Shown here piece after piece: positions 24,138-36,020 of a stretch of 64,000 nucleotides of DNA. The DNA is from Watersipora subatra (taxonomy: Eukaryota; Bryozoa; Gymnolaemata; Cheilostomatida; Watersiporidae): positions 23,183,114-23,247,113 of the forward strand of contig NC_088710.1 of the NCBI RefSeq assembly GCF_963576615.1. Direction: 5' to 3'. The notes under the pieces are model-generated. The model was not told the DNA's origin. It saw only the letters and a list, made by a program, of their open reading frames with translations, and searched no databases. The translations under genes were made by a program, and so were the position numbers. The stretch's first letter is position 1; every line of letters starts with the position of its first letter.

Positions 24138-25143
24138 ATACCTACATGACTTGCCAAGGCACTGAATAGATAGTGAGTGAAAGTGAAGGTAATGCAAGCA
24201 GTTACTCATAGATAACGTACATAGTCATACTGGGGTTGTATTACATTGGTGTGATGGGAAGCTAATCAACTGCCATCAACTATGAGCTGTACTACCCGGT
24301 GTTGCCCGAGTAATAAAAAAGTATTTGGACAGAAAATTTATTTTTATATAACATTTACTATTCTAACTTTTAAACTTCATATCATAAGAAAATATTTTTA
24401 AGCAGTTTAAATGAATTAAGAGGAAAAAGAAAACAACTCTAAAGGTTTGCAAGCTTTTTCAAACAACTACAACTTTTAAATTTCATATCATGAAAGAAGT
24501 GTTTTGTTGAAATAAATTAGGAAAAAAAATAAAACTAAATGTTTTTAAATGTAAAATAATTAGCAAGTAATGGCTAAATATAATCTGTTTAGCTATGATT
24601 ACAATGAAAAATTATTTAATAAATAAGGTAATAAAAAAGTATATTTTATTTTTATATAATTATAGTTAGTAGAATTAAGTATAATTTATTTTTATTTAAT
24701 ATATAACAACATTTGCCACTTTAACTTTCAAACAACATATTATGAAAAGTGTTTTGTGTAATTGAAATAAATGAAAAAAAGAGAGAAAATAAAAACAACT
24801 GTAAATGTTTTCAAGCTTATTCAAACAACTACCACTTTTAAATTTCATATCATGAAAGAAGTTTTTTGTTGAAATGAATTAAGAAGAAAATGAAACTGCA
24901 AATGTGTTTAAATGTAAATTAATTAGCATGTAATGCTAATTATAATCTGTTTAGCTATGATTACAATAAAAAATTATTGTAATCATAGCTAATTTTTATT
25001 ACTTTATTTAATAAATAAAGTAATAAAAAGTCTATTTTATTTTTAAATAATTATAATTTAGTATAATTAAGTATAATTTATTTTTATCTAACATATAACA
25101 ACATTTGCCACTCTAACTTTCAAACTTTTTGCTTGCTTACATC

Positions 25144-25181
25144 AAGCAAAGATGTCCACTAACTAGTGGACATCTTTGCTT
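25144..25181. repeat. perfect 17-bp-arm palindrome
   Basis: AAGCAAAGATGTCCACT, spacer AACT, exact reverse complement. A second hairpin in the same element, at 24951-24992, has 19-bp arms around four A. Confidence 0.9.
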
Positions 25182-26543
25182 CAAGCTAGTCTATGTATTT
25201 GATTGATATGTATTGAAATCTAAGATTACATGCAAGGGCTGTTTGTGAACTGAGGTGACAATGAATAACTCTATCACCATACAATGTCAATACTTTCAGT
25301 TGATGGCAGTCGATTAGCTTCCCATCACACCAATGTAATACAACCCCAGTATGACTATCTATCTTATCTATGAATAACCAATGATATACAGCTCCTCATG
25401 TGTGGGGGCTGTATATCATTGGAGTAACTGATTGCATTAACTCACTTACTTAACACCATCTATTCAGTGCCTTTTCAATGCATGTAGGTATTGAATTGCT
25501 TTAAATAATAAGCATATATTAAAGTAATAAACTATAATCATCATTTCTTTAATATGAGCAATAATTACTCTCTTAACTGGAAATTAATGATCATTCTCAT
25601 GGCTGACGTTATTGTTCTGTCGATCACTACGATTGACTAGCACAAAAAAGGGGCGTGGCCTAAACGCTCCTTGTTGGCACCGGAAACGCTCGTGTTGTTG
25701 AATGCACAGTTATCACTCTAGGGGGAGATAACTCTATGGTACCAACACCCAGCTATTTCCTCGAGGTGTCTGAGGTAGGGGTCCCACCAAATCTACTGCT
25801 AGACGTTGCCATGGCCTCACAGCGTACAACCGTTGTCGATTTCCAGAGGTCCGGGTCTTTCCCGTCTAGGCCCGCTGGCAAACTTCACAGGAGAGAACTG
25901 CCCTCCTGATATCTCCAGTCATGCCCGGCAAGTACCAATCCAACTGGACGCGTTTCAGGGTCCTTTCCACACCGCAGTGAGTTTGTTCGTGGGCCTTCCA
26001 CAGAGTCTCCTGTCGCAGAGTCTGGGGGCACACCACCACCACCCTTTCTCGCCCATTCTGAATGAGATTAAGGGTCAATACACCTGATTCGTCAATCTGG
26101 AGCTGATGGAACATCCGGGCCAACCGCTGCAACTCGGAGCTGCCTACTTGCAATACTGCCTCTTCGACTCTTTTCCGGTTCCTGACCGCCTGGTAAATTA
26201 TCCCTAGGTCGGTAGCGGGTCTCTGCTGCAACGCTCGCACTTCATCTAGTGAGGTTTGTACTACTGTCAACAATTCTGGGACCTTTGGGGCACCTGGCTG
26301 TGAGGAATCTAAACTCGCTGCCCTAGAGTCTGATCGTACTGTAACTTGGTCAGTCTCCACAACGAGTCCTGGCTCACCTGTCACCTTGATGGCCCATAAC
26401 CGAGGGTCTTGAGACTTTCTGAGGGGGTTGTCCAGCACTCTGGGTGACCCCACATCGCATGGCAGCCGTACTAAAACTAGGCTGGCTGGTGTGGAAGTCG
26501 AGTGGCTGGGCCCTAATGTATGTCTGCTGCTGGGTAGTCGAGG

Positions 26544-27029
26544 TCATTCGTCTTCGTCCAACTGGTGGGCGTTAGGACTGGGTCCTCCTGTACCTCTTGG
26601 TGGCCGTACTGAAACTAGGTCCACTGGTACAGTAGTTTCCCAATTAGTCCCTGGGGGTACTAGAGAGTCACATACTTGTGACCTAGTTGGCCCCTGATCC
26701 CGCTTTTCAATGGCAGCACACTGCCGGCAGTCGATGCACTGTTGTCGACTCAATCCATCGGCGTTACCGTACTTAACGCATTTTCGATAGATGATTCGAT
26801 ACTTGTGCTCGGCTAGGCTCTCCAGCCACCGGGCCACCTGGCAAGAGGGTTCCTTTCTCCGGTGCAGCCAAACCAAGGATGCATGATCTGTCCGGATGGT
26901 AAACTCTCTGCCATATAGGTATGGCCGGAAATGTCGGACAGCTAGCACGACTGCCAGCAGCTCTCTTCTAGTCACGCAGTAGTTGCGTTCGGCGGGGGAG
27001 AGGGTCTTGCTATAGTAGGCTATAGGTCA
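26544..27029 (-). pseudogene. gypsy RNase H
   Basis: The minus strand continues from the reverse transcriptase across an in-frame TGA at 27027-27029. It shows LSPAERNY, RRELLAVV, IRTDHASLVWL and a Leu/Ser/Arg DGLSRQ end, the usual gypsy RNase H order. The first acidic residue (DTDASNVG) lies upstream at about 27065-27090. The frame closes at 26544, before the integrase zinc region. Confidence 0.9.
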
Positions 27030-28379
27030 CTCCTTGCCTTGCTGGACCTGGGATAACCCAGCTCCGGTCCCTACGTTACTAGCATCAGTATCGAGCACGT
27101 AGGGTAAAGAGGGATCAGGATATGCCAGCACTGGAGCGTGCGTCAGTGACCACTTGAGCTTAAGGAAAGCTTCCTGTTCATCTTCTCCCCACTTCCAGGG
27201 GGCCCCCTCACTCGTCAACAGGGTGAGAGATTTGGCGATCGAGGCGTAGTCAGGTACGTATCGTTGGTAGTACCCAGTGGTACCCAAGTACGATCTTAAT
27301 TGAGTCACATCCTGTGGAGCTGCCCATTTGCTGATGGCCTGAATTTTCTCAGGGTCGGTAGCCACTCCAGTGTCGCTGACTACGTGGCCCAGGTACTTGA
27401 CTTGGGTCTGGAACAGACTGCATTTAGAGGGCTTCAATTTTAATCCTGCTTGCCTCAATCGTTCCAACACCTCGGCCAGCCTAGATACATGACTAGAGAA
27501 GTCTGCCGACATGACGATGATGTCGTCTAAGTATAGCAGCAAAGTTTTCCAGTGTAGCCCTTGGAGGACGCGTTCCATTAGCCGCTGGAAGGTGGCCGGA
27601 GCGGAGGTCAGCCCAAAGGGGAGCACCTTCCATCTCCATAATCTCTCCATCTCCACTACGTGTTGTAAATGCTGACCATTCCTGGGCCTCAGCAGAGAGA
27701 GGTACCTGCCAATACCCGCTCATCATATCCAGGGTACTGAAAAACTTGCTGCCGGACAAGGCATCTAAACTCTCGTCGATCCGGGGAAGGGGGTAGGCGT
27801 CTTGGCGAGTGACACTATTGAGCTTTCTATAGTCCACACATAGTCGCCACGCCCCATCCTTCTTCCTCACCAAGACCACCGGAGAGCTCCAGGCCCCGTG
27901 AGCGGGCTCAATCATGCCTTGTTTCTCAAGAGCCGAAACCTGTCGCTCGATCTCGGCTTCTTTCTCATGTCCTACTCGATATGGGGGTTGACGGATGGGC
28001 TGTGCCTCTGGGAGAAGGGAGATTTCATGTTGTACCAGGGTGGTACGCCCCACGTCTTCGCTTCCTTGGCTGAACACATCCGCATAACAAACCAAGAGGT
28101 CTTCCATCCGTCTGTGCTCGGTAGGGGATGAGCAATGCTGCGCCGCTTGTTGGAGCAAGTCCTGCATGTGGGGGGCTTGCTTGAAGGTGAAGGGGGGTGT
28201 TCCTTAAGAGTCTCGACATCCTCCTTTGCTGTCCAGAGAGCCCCTATTTCGTCCGGCCCTACTCCAGTGTATTGTCCCACAATCGTCCCTGCCGTCACGC
28301 TGACTGGACGGTCGGTAGGATTCATACAGCGGATGGCCACTCTTCCCTTTTTACCGGGTTGATGTAGGCTGGCGGCCAC
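27027..28379 (-). pseudogene. gypsy reverse transcriptase, frameshifted
   Basis: Minus-strand motifs in order: LVRKKDGAWRLCVDYRKLN, DAYPLPRIDE, FSTLDMMSGYWQV, LPFGLTSAPATFQRLM and the catalytic LLYLDDIIVMS. A frameshift near 27640-27660 coincides with a short GGAGAT tandem duplication. Another frame change near 28165 separates the N-terminal linker (28379-28200) from the palm. A TGA at 27027 closes it. Confidence 0.95.
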
Positions 28380-28463
28380 CGTATAACTGCTTCTTAATCC
28401 TTTGGTCAGCCCGACTGGCTGATAGGATGAGGACGTGAGACGCCCAGCAACTAGGATCTCGGC

Positions 28464-29052
28464 TCAAGGGGGAAGCGTTGTGGCTCGCATTATCTGAACT
28501 CCAATTGTCAAGGGTCGACCCTCTCTGTCAGTGCAAGTCAATTTCTGCCCATTTAACACCAACGTGGATTGCTGAAAATTCATCTCACAGTGGTGGTCGA
28601 CCAAGAATGGCATGCCCAGGATGGCATCCTCCTTCAGGGCACACACCACTAGAGATACAGTGACTTGGACACTCCTGACTCTGACTGGGAGAGCGATGAG
28701 TCCGTGAAATTGCAGCCGTGTACCATCTGCCATCCGCCCAGTCTTCTCGAACCTCTAATCGGCTCTTGACATCCTTGGGTAAGCGCTCAAAAACATGCCG
28801 TCCCAACAGATTAGACGTGCATCCGGTGTCCATGAGAAACTGGACGGGCTGCCCTCCGATGCGACCTGGCAAGAAATAGCTGCTATTATGCGGCTTCCAT
28901 AATTCATCTCCATGAGTTTGTCTGACTTCGCTCATTCTCGGGGGGCTTTTTTTGGAAGGCCAAGACAGCTTTGGCCAGACGTATGTTTCTTCCTTGGTTT
29001 CTGAGGGTGGGAGACCTGCACACTCAGGTAAGGGCTGATACCGGTTATGCAA
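28464..29052 (-). pseudogene. gypsy aspartic protease, frameshifted
   Basis: The minus-strand frame contains FLMDTGCTSNLLG, the D-T/S-G active-site motif of retropepsin-like proteases, then a frame change near 28730. The second frame carries the ILGMPFL flap/C-terminal motif and ends at 28464. Confidence 0.9.
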
Positions 29053-29233
29053 AGGGACCAGTGGCGACCAGGGGGGAGCCTGTGTCGCCTAGTCCGTCGT
29101 GGCCGTCGCCACTGGTCTTGCATTGGTATAGTAGATCCACAGTCAGCACTTCCCCCTACTGCTGTGGATGGGAACCGTTTCCCGACCTCATGGCTTGAGG
29201 TGGTTGTCTTTGGATAGCTTGAGGGCACCGGCG

Positions 29234-29915
29234 CTGTACGTGCCCTGTCTGGCCGCAGCCCCAACAGTTAGGTTCCTTTCGCTAAGCTCCACGCTGCCTC
29301 AATCGGTTTCCTTCTTTTAGTCCATCTGTTAGCCCTTTTATGGCCAGTAGGACATCATTCAGAGTGGCTGATGGGGGATCCGAGATGATGGGGGCGACTG
29401 TAGCAGGGGTAGTTTCCTCATTCTCCACTGTCATTACTAGGGGTCGAGCACCAGGCCGAGGAAGAGTGGGCTGAATTTGCAGGAACTCATTTCCTGCCTG
29501 CACTGCTTCCTCTAAGCTCTGGGCTCTTACTGCCAAAAGGTGGCGTTGGAGGTACGTGTTTCCTAGAGTCAGGGAAAACGCATCCATGGCCATGTTAGCT
29601 TGGTAGGAGTCCGGAAGGTCAGCGTATGCTATCTTCACTAGACGCTCCATCTCCGTTGCGTGCTTTTGGAGGCTAGTCTTTGGCTCCCTCTTGAGGTGGA
29701 GCCTACTCTTGGCCTCTCTCGGGGAGAGTCCGTACTTAGTGCGTAAGGCCGAGAAGATGGAGGCGGGTGAATTTCCTCGACTGCAACCTCTGGCCCCCTC
29801 TTTCAATGTCTCACGCAGGTGGAAGAGAGTGGCCTTCTCATTCCACTCATTAGCTTCTGCAACCTCTTCGAACTGGGAGATGAATAGTTCCACGTCTTCA
29901 CTCCCATCAAATTAC
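29234..29915 (-). pseudogene. gypsy gag with CCHC zinc knuckle, stop-interrupted
   Basis: The minus-strand frame 29893-29282 (FISQFEEVAEANEWNE, then a helical gag-like core) is bounded by an in-frame TAA at 29912-29914 and a TAG at 29282-29284. Just after the TAG the same frame reads CWGCGQTGHVQRRC, a C-x2-C-x4-H-x4-C nucleocapsid knuckle. The 5' end of gag is degraded. Confidence 0.88.
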
Positions 29916-30094
29916 GGTGGCTTGAAGCTAGCTTCTCTCCTAGGTATTTGTAAGGCTCTGGTAATAGCCTCTGTCATCTGACCAATCTGGTCGACCTGTT
30001 GTAGCTCAGCCTCAGCCAGATGTCTGGTAGCAGTCCGTCAGCTGCTTGGCATGGTTACAAAGGTCGTCTTAGAAGTCCTTTTTACAGCAGTCAA

Positions 30095-30112
30095 ATCCCA
30101 CTGCTGCCACCA
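30095..30112 (-). other. tRNA-Leu-type primer binding site
   Basis: On the element strand TGGTGGCAGCAGTGGGAT lies 3 nt inside the 5' LTR. Its complement ATCCCACTGCTGCCACCA closely matches the acceptor and T-arm end of animal tRNA-Leu with CCA added. Confidence 0.75.
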
Positions 30113-30115
30113 GTG

Positions 30116-30803
30116 TGTCGGATTGAGCCACCAACACGTAGCGGCGTACAAAACGTCTTACACTACAGGTAACAACAATCCCTAATTCAGGGAGCACTGC
30201 GTTGGACTGAATCACCAACACGCAGCGGCGTACGAGACGTCTTACACTACAGGTGACAACCACTTACTAACTTCGGGTAGCACTGCGTTGGGCCGAGTTA
30301 CCAACACGCAGCGGCATACGAGATGTCTTATGCTACAGGTAACAAGTCACCAACTCGGGCAACCTTACGTTAGATTGCGTCACCAACACACAGCGGCGTA
30401 CGAGACGTCTTACGCTATAGGCAACACGATTGCTCGTCTCTAGACAGAGGTCGACCCCTGGTCGACAGTCTACAGCAAGGTCGACAGCCAGTAGAGGTCG
30501 ACAGGTCGACTTGTCCTGATATACCGCGCAGCGCTCAGAGGCAAAATGCCGAGATACTTGCGATAAATCAAGTAATTCTCCTTATCAGAAAAACTGAAGA
30601 GAGAGATGGTTCATGGAACAACATGTTTTTCAGAACGAACTAATAAGGCTGATGCCTTCCTTTATATACTATAAGATATGCAAATTAGTGGAACATAAGG
30701 CCAGCCCATGAAGGTGTGGCTAATCGAGAAAAAGATAAAATAGGGCACAACTCCCTATAATAATATAAAAAAACGTTATTTACTTGGTGGCAAATCCACC
30801 ACA
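30116..30803 (-). repeat. 5' LTR of the gypsy element
   Basis: 688 bp, same structure as 20401-21106, including the four sub-repeats at 30116-30445. Eighteen bases shorter, mainly through loss of GTCGAC-containing repeats. A few substitutions separate the copies. Confidence 0.95.
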
Positions 30804-32522
30804 ATATTAACAATAAGCGATTGCACAAAGTTGTCGCCAGACTTTTCTCTTTTTGTTTAATACAATACAGGATGACACTACTTTAAATTTTTACAACCAC
30901 AAGTTTTGTTAAATAGGATGTAGAGCAGCCTAGTCTATGATATTCCTCTCCCCCCCCCCGATATTCCCCTTTGCGTAATACTCGACTTCATTTACTTACA
31001 CATATTGCACCTTTTTGTTTAATGAGGTTTGAAACAAATCTAATTTCATGGTCAGTTCCCAAATAAATACCATAAAACTTCCAATCACAGAAGGTTGGTA
31101 AAAATATGAGGTTTGCGAATAACTAAATAAAACAGCAGTCAAAGCGTACAATTTACACGAAAAATTGAAGGTGTGTTGGCCGTGACCTTTGTCGAGAACA
31201 GCAATCCATCCTTTTTGAGAATCGGTCAAAAGGCCGGGCGGTAAATGCTTAGGGGTGCCGCGAAAAATGATAGCAATTTAAACTTTTCGCTAAAATAGAC
31301 CTAAAACAAAATCTAGAGTAGTAAAACCATATTTTGATAAAATATGTACATACTACTCTAGATTTGGTTTCAAGATTATTTTAGCGGTCAGTTTTAGTTC
31401 GTTTAATCTGTGAATATTATGGATTACGTACCGAATGTCTTTTATGTTAGACACTTCATCCAAATTATTCCATCTCATTTAGCTAATGAGATGCATGAAT
31501 TTTAAACAGTTCTGGTATACGAACTGGCTGGTGTTGAAGAATTTAATTAGGTAGTAGATTGGTCACGTTTGAAGTAAATAGAGTTAAATAGATTCCAATT
31601 TGGTAAACATATTTTATTTATAAATAACTCATTTTTTTATTTCGCCTTGAAACATTAACGCACAACGTTAGAGATTATGTTTGCGTATTTTATGCTTACG
31701 GTTTTCCACTTATCAAGCTTAAGTTAACTGAAAGTTAAGGTTCATTTTTTCTCCTGACATTTTTAAAACTGCATTGTTATAAGGTCGTTCACGACTTGTG
31801 TTTTTCAATGCCGTTCAATGATATTTCAATGTCATTTTGCTTGTCACTAATGTTTCAATTACTATAGAACATGGACATATCTAATTGATCGATCATTCGC
31901 CTAAATGTTAAATCTGTTATGAGACAATATTATACGCATAAATTGAATTCACATTATCCATATCAAATGCATATGTTTGCTGTAGTCAAAAACAGCAAAC
32001 TTTAATACCCCACAATTTGCGAGCTTACTTTTGCTTTATTTAAAAATAGTGCCATCATGTTTTTGAGGTCTGCTTAAACACAAACCACCAAATGAACCAT
32101 AATTATCTACCTCAACCATCAAGAATAATGAGCCATTGTGGCAAAGATTTCGCATTTGGGTTGTTTGCTCGAGTACTCCTAAGCTTCCTTGGATTTATTA
32201 TCTTGATTATATTATTTTTTTGCTGTTTTACCCGGTAATATAGGTTTAACAATAACACTTCTTCTGTGTAACAATGTAGATTGTTTTATTTTAATTAATG
32301 ACTAGATTGTCTCAGCAAAGTAACGAGCTAAAGCTTATTATACAAAGCATGAAAGTATGATTAAAAATTAAATCTTGAAAAAATAATTTAAATCAAAGTA
32401 TACCTAACTGTATAAGATAATTATCAAAGCAAAATAATAGACTACAGTTCTATAATAATGTCATCAGAGTGAACTATATTTTATTTCTAAAGCACATCAA
32501 TTACATAAGCACTTTTATCATA
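30804..32522. repeat. non-coding interval with a MITE-like inverted repeat
   Basis: The only structure of note is an imperfect inverted repeat at 31288-31386: CGCTAAAATAGACC... paired with ...GATTATTTTAGCG, arms of about 36-40 bp. A C9-10 run lies at about 30950. No gene is supported. Confidence 0.5.
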
Positions 32523-32524
32523 TA

Positions 32525-34331
32525 CCCTACCGGATGAATTTATTCGCGGAGTTATTTTTCGCGAAAATTGCTTTTTCATACATATTCGCGGATTAAATTA
32601 TTCGCGGCTGAACACTGTCACTCTCTATGAAGAGTTAACTCTATTGCAGCTAGCAATAGAGTTAGCACAACGCATGCGCAAACCGCGTGTTTCGGTTTCT
32701 ATTTAGCTTATAACTACGAGGCGATCATGCTAAGCTATAAATGTTTTGCTGCGTTCAGAGGTTTTCACGAATATTCAATGATTTGGAGGCCTTTGATGAA
32801 CCAAGAATTTGTGGTAAGTAATGAGTTTTTTCAAAACCATTTATTAAATTAGTTGAATTTTACTTTAGTTCTTCGGTAAAACGGAATATTTATTTTTTCC
32901 ATCCCTACCGCTTCGTTATTTGTTTTAGTGTGAGAGACTTTTCATCATACATGGAGGCACAATGACTGCAAGGATGGTAGATGTCATTCCTAGAAGATCA
33001 CCAATCATTCAGAGAGGTCTTGAAATTGAGGTAGAGGTGACCGCAGCTGCTAATGAGGAGAATATATCTGTTTGAAAAAAGAAACAATAAACGCCTTCAC
33101 GAGCACAAATTTTTTGCCAACCGGCAGAACTTTCAAATAGTAAGCCACGAGGAAAGTTCTGATGATAACTCCCTTACCAGCCATGTAGTAGCGAGAGAAT
33201 CGCCTTTAACATCTACCCAAGACAGTGACAACGATATAGAGCTGCTATTACTAAAATAACTAGCCAGAGAGCACTATTACGCGCTAGTATTTACTTATCA
33301 AGAGTATCAGTTTAATTTTATTGTTAGACAACCGCCATATGGACCAAAGTGTTTTTATTTACTACATTAATCGTTTTTAAAATTTTATTTTTATTTGAAA
33401 TCTTTTATTTGTACACTCAAGTTTTTAATAAATTATAATATATCTACACATGAAATAAAATAAATAATATAATCATGTTTGTCGCAGCGATATCAAGAAG
33501 TTGTTGTTGAAGAAGGGTCTTGGTTGATTAGTTGCTTCTCTGCCAATATTCCTGCCTCGGTGAATATTACTACTTGTCTTCAGTTTTCGTAATTAGAATA
33601 CCGGTAGGTGCCGTTTCATTCTCAATCTGCAGTAAACGCAAAGGAAAAATATTAACATGTGTAAAGGAAGTACAAAAACAATCGCTGAAGTATTTACTGA
33701 ACGCGATCAGTTTTTAAACAAAAGAATTAACTAACACAGTTAAATATGGGAAAAACGTATCTGCACTACAAATCAAATACATACCATAATGTCCAGATCA
33801 GAATCATTATTGTCCTCAACTTCGGTATTAGAGGTTGATGGAGCTGATTTCAATGTTAAATGACTGTAAGAGAGATTTTTGCGATGACGGTGCCATGCCT
33901 AATAACTTTTGAAAACCTTGAATAATTTTGTAAAGAAGTTTGATGCATTGACAATGGGCTTAACTTGAAGCCCCAGCAATGATTTTAAAAAAGTTTTGAA
34001 ACTCGGCTACGTTTAGTACTTCTGCCTAGCAGCTATTTTCGCGATGAGGCCATTCTGCAGAACTTGTGACACCTTGAATAATTTTGTAAAGAAATGTGAT
34101 GCATTAGCAATGGGGTTAATTCAAAGCCCCGGCGACTATTTAAAAAGGTTTTAAAACTCAGCTACATTTAGTATTTATGCCTAGCGACTAGTTTTTACAT
34201 TTGAGGCGGTAGTTATTCTCCGTTGTGATTAAAAATAGAACTAACTATTCGCGGAATTTCATAATTCGCGGAATTGACTGTTCGCGAAATCGCGAGTTTT
34301 TATATCCATCGAATATGTTCATCCTGTAGGG
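32525..34331. mobile_element. TA-flanked DNA element with TTCGCGGA subterminal motifs
   Basis: 1807 bp flanked by TA at 32523-32524 and 34332-34333. Ends are CCCTACCGGATGAA and, inverted, CCCTACAGGATGAA. Both subterminal regions have several ATTCGCGGA/TTCGCGAA motifs in inverted arrangement. Inside are exon-like relics (next entry) and two tandem copies of about 160 bp (33877-34200). No transposase frame is intact. The superfamily is uncertain; TA duplication fits Tc1/mariner-like elements. Confidence 0.85.
32727..33075 (+). pseudogene. HIRAN-like exon relics inside the TA-flanked element
   Basis: Block 32727-32813 starts with ATG, reads FAAFRGFHEYSMIWRPL and ends at a GTAAGTAA donor. Block 32929-33075, after acceptor TATTTGTTTTAG, reads LFIIHGGTMTARMV... 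QRGLEIEVEV and stops. Joined in phase 0 they resemble the N- and C-terminal parts of HIRAN-like domain proteins, which typically have RGFHVYxxxWxP and LFLRxGG...PQGGLEIPC; the middle is missing. A following plus-strand frame (33053-33259) is acidic and shifted. Similarity is from memory of the family pattern only. Confidence 0.45.
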
Positions 34332-34333
34332 TA

Positions 34334-35272
34334 TTGCAGTACACCAGAATCTTGGCTTTCGAATGGGCCTATATTCAATACACAAAGAATAATAGAACTA
34401 TGAAAAACAGGGTGTCAAAAGTATGTCCTGCAATAAAAAAACACTTGGTTGTGGTTCCCACAATGTGATGTCATAATTATCATTTAGCCTTAGATCGTCG
34501 ATCCTTTTCGCTGCCATTGAAGCTGCGCTTGTCTGTGACAATCAGTACTCTTAAACCCGGAGAGCGCTAATAATAAACTAGCATTCTAGATAATCAACAA
34601 TGCCCGGGGATCATGCTAACGCCCGACCGATACAAACACATGTTCTGAGTTAATTGATTTCGGGTAATTGTTAGAGTTTACTTTTTTCATCCTTTCGAAT
34701 CATTTAAACATTTATAGTAAGTGTTATCACATCGTTTTATATGATGGCATTGTTTGTCCAATACAGAAATGATTAATAACTTGATTTATAATTAGTTAGT
34801 AATTAAATATCAAAAAGAACAAATTAAAATATTTATACCTTATTATATTCGAATAAATAACAGTATATGGAAAATAAAAAACAGGTGTATTGAGCAGTTA
34901 AATTAATCACTTTGTGTATGATACTAGCTTATAGACAAATTAAGTTATTCACAGTAGGCTTCTCATTTTTAACAATCCTGGAGTGCAGTGAGTCAATCCC
35001 ATTGATTGATTTAATTCAATTGACTTCTACAACAAAATTAAACAAAAACAGAAATGACTACTAACAACGTACCTTGTTAACCACCCATGGACGTAAAGGT
35101 AATGAAAACACATCGATTAAGTTGTGACCTGCTGTGGCGTGGCCCTAGGACTATATGTAGATTGCACTTTTGCGAGATCATGCAATGCTTGAAATTAATT
35201 TGCCTCAGTCGTGCCCCTCAACATCACAATAAAAAGAGAGCGCTAGTTCATTATATCATCGGAAAAATATAG
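34334..35272. other. no supported gene
   Basis: AT-rich interval without supported exons or further repeats. Confidence 0.5.
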
Positions 35273-35274
35273 TA

Positions 35275-35967
35275 CAGTCAAACATGGATAACTCTAATTT
35301 CACGGGACCGGGCGAAAGTGTTCGAGTTATCAGAGCGTTCAAGTTATCAGAGCACTGTCACAAGTCCATTTATTTATTTATTGGTAGATACATGTACATA
35401 TACAAACTATTATATAAATCAAAAGCATAAATGGCTTGTTACAAATTAAATGCTTCTAATGTAAAGTTCAAAACATTTTTTTATCAAAAAGTATAGAGAT
35501 TTTTCTATCACTTGAAATTGGTTTGTTGTTTGAGGTGGTGTTATTGCCAGAACGTTTTTTAGCTTAAAATCGGCAAAACTTGATCGTTGTTGAAATGCTC
35601 AGAAGAAAAGACATATTTTTCTTTTGAGCGTTTTAACCAAGGTCAATTTAGCCGACTTTTCTGTAAGTTTATCCGAAGGGTACCTCGCTTTTCCTTGCTT
35701 CCGAAGGGCTATCACTAAGCGGACGTTTGGTAGAAATCAAATTTCACCAAACCTTTAGAAAAGTCGTTGACAAAAATATTTTGCCCGATGGTGGTAATAA
35801 CGACGCCTATGAATGACGAAAAGTTGAGGTTTACCTCTATTCGATTTAACAGAGTTGAGGTCGAGTTATCTAAAGCAATTTATTATTACGTGGGAACGGA
35901 CCAAAGAAACCGTTCAAGTTAACCATGTGTTCGAGCTATCCGAGGGTGAGTTATCCATGTTTGACTG
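35275..35967. mobile_element. Tc1/mariner-type MITE
   Basis: 693 bp between TA dinucleotides (35273-35274, 35968-35969). The first 20 bases CAGTCAAACATGGATAACTC are the exact reverse complement of the last 20. No transposase frame. TA target plus CAGT ends fit Tc1/mariner. Just outside, ATGGTGCTTGGAATCTGAGT is tandemly duplicated (35969-36020). Confidence 0.92.
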
Positions 35968-36020
35968 TATGGTGCTTGGAATCTGAGTTAATTATGGTGC
36001 TTGGAATCTGAGTTAATTAT

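Larger units (their letters stand above)
23256..25738. mobile_element. foldback DNA element with 8-bp TSD inside gypsy integrase
   Basis: 2483 bp flanked by GTACCAAC at 23248-23255 and 25739-25746. The termini are inverted (CATAGAGTTATCTCCC... on both ends), and the arms extend about 400 bp (left 23256-24282 without its own insertion, right 25298-25738). The central 24283-25297 is AT-rich, contains two direct copies of about 130 bases offset by about 361 (24461 and 24823) and several perfect hairpins. No transposase. An 8-bp duplication is typical of hAT and some other superfamilies; the termini do not settle which. Confidence 0.93.
21959..26453 (-). pseudogene. gypsy integrase, interrupted by a transposon
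   Basis: The minus-strand reading starts with an H2C2 zinc-binding region (CGVERTLKRV, CEVCQRA) ending at an in-frame TAG at 25866-25868. The catalytic core then begins (AVDLVGP) and is broken at 25739-25746 by the foldback element. It resumes at 23255 with TDHFTRWSD, HTDQGSQFES and GNGMVERNN, giving the D,D,E catalytic triad. A GPY-like module (VGPYRVLRS) and a long hydrophilic tail end at 21959. The 431-residue downstream part is intact in itself. Upstream, a further frame break lies between 26453 and 26544. Confidence 0.93.
20401..30803 (-). mobile_element. Ty3/gypsy LTR retrotransposon, decayed and interrupted
   Basis: The 10.4-kb element runs on the minus strand. Two LTRs (20401-21106 and 30116-30803) begin TG and end CA and enclose gag, protease, reverse transcriptase, RNase H and integrase in that order, then a third ORF. 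A primer site matching the 3' end of tRNA-Leu and a purine-rich tract lie where expected. Many in-frame stops and frameshifts, plus a 2.48-kb insertion in integrase, make it inactive. No 4-6-bp target duplication is visible at its outer ends (TATGC on the left, ATATT on the right). Confidence 0.96.
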
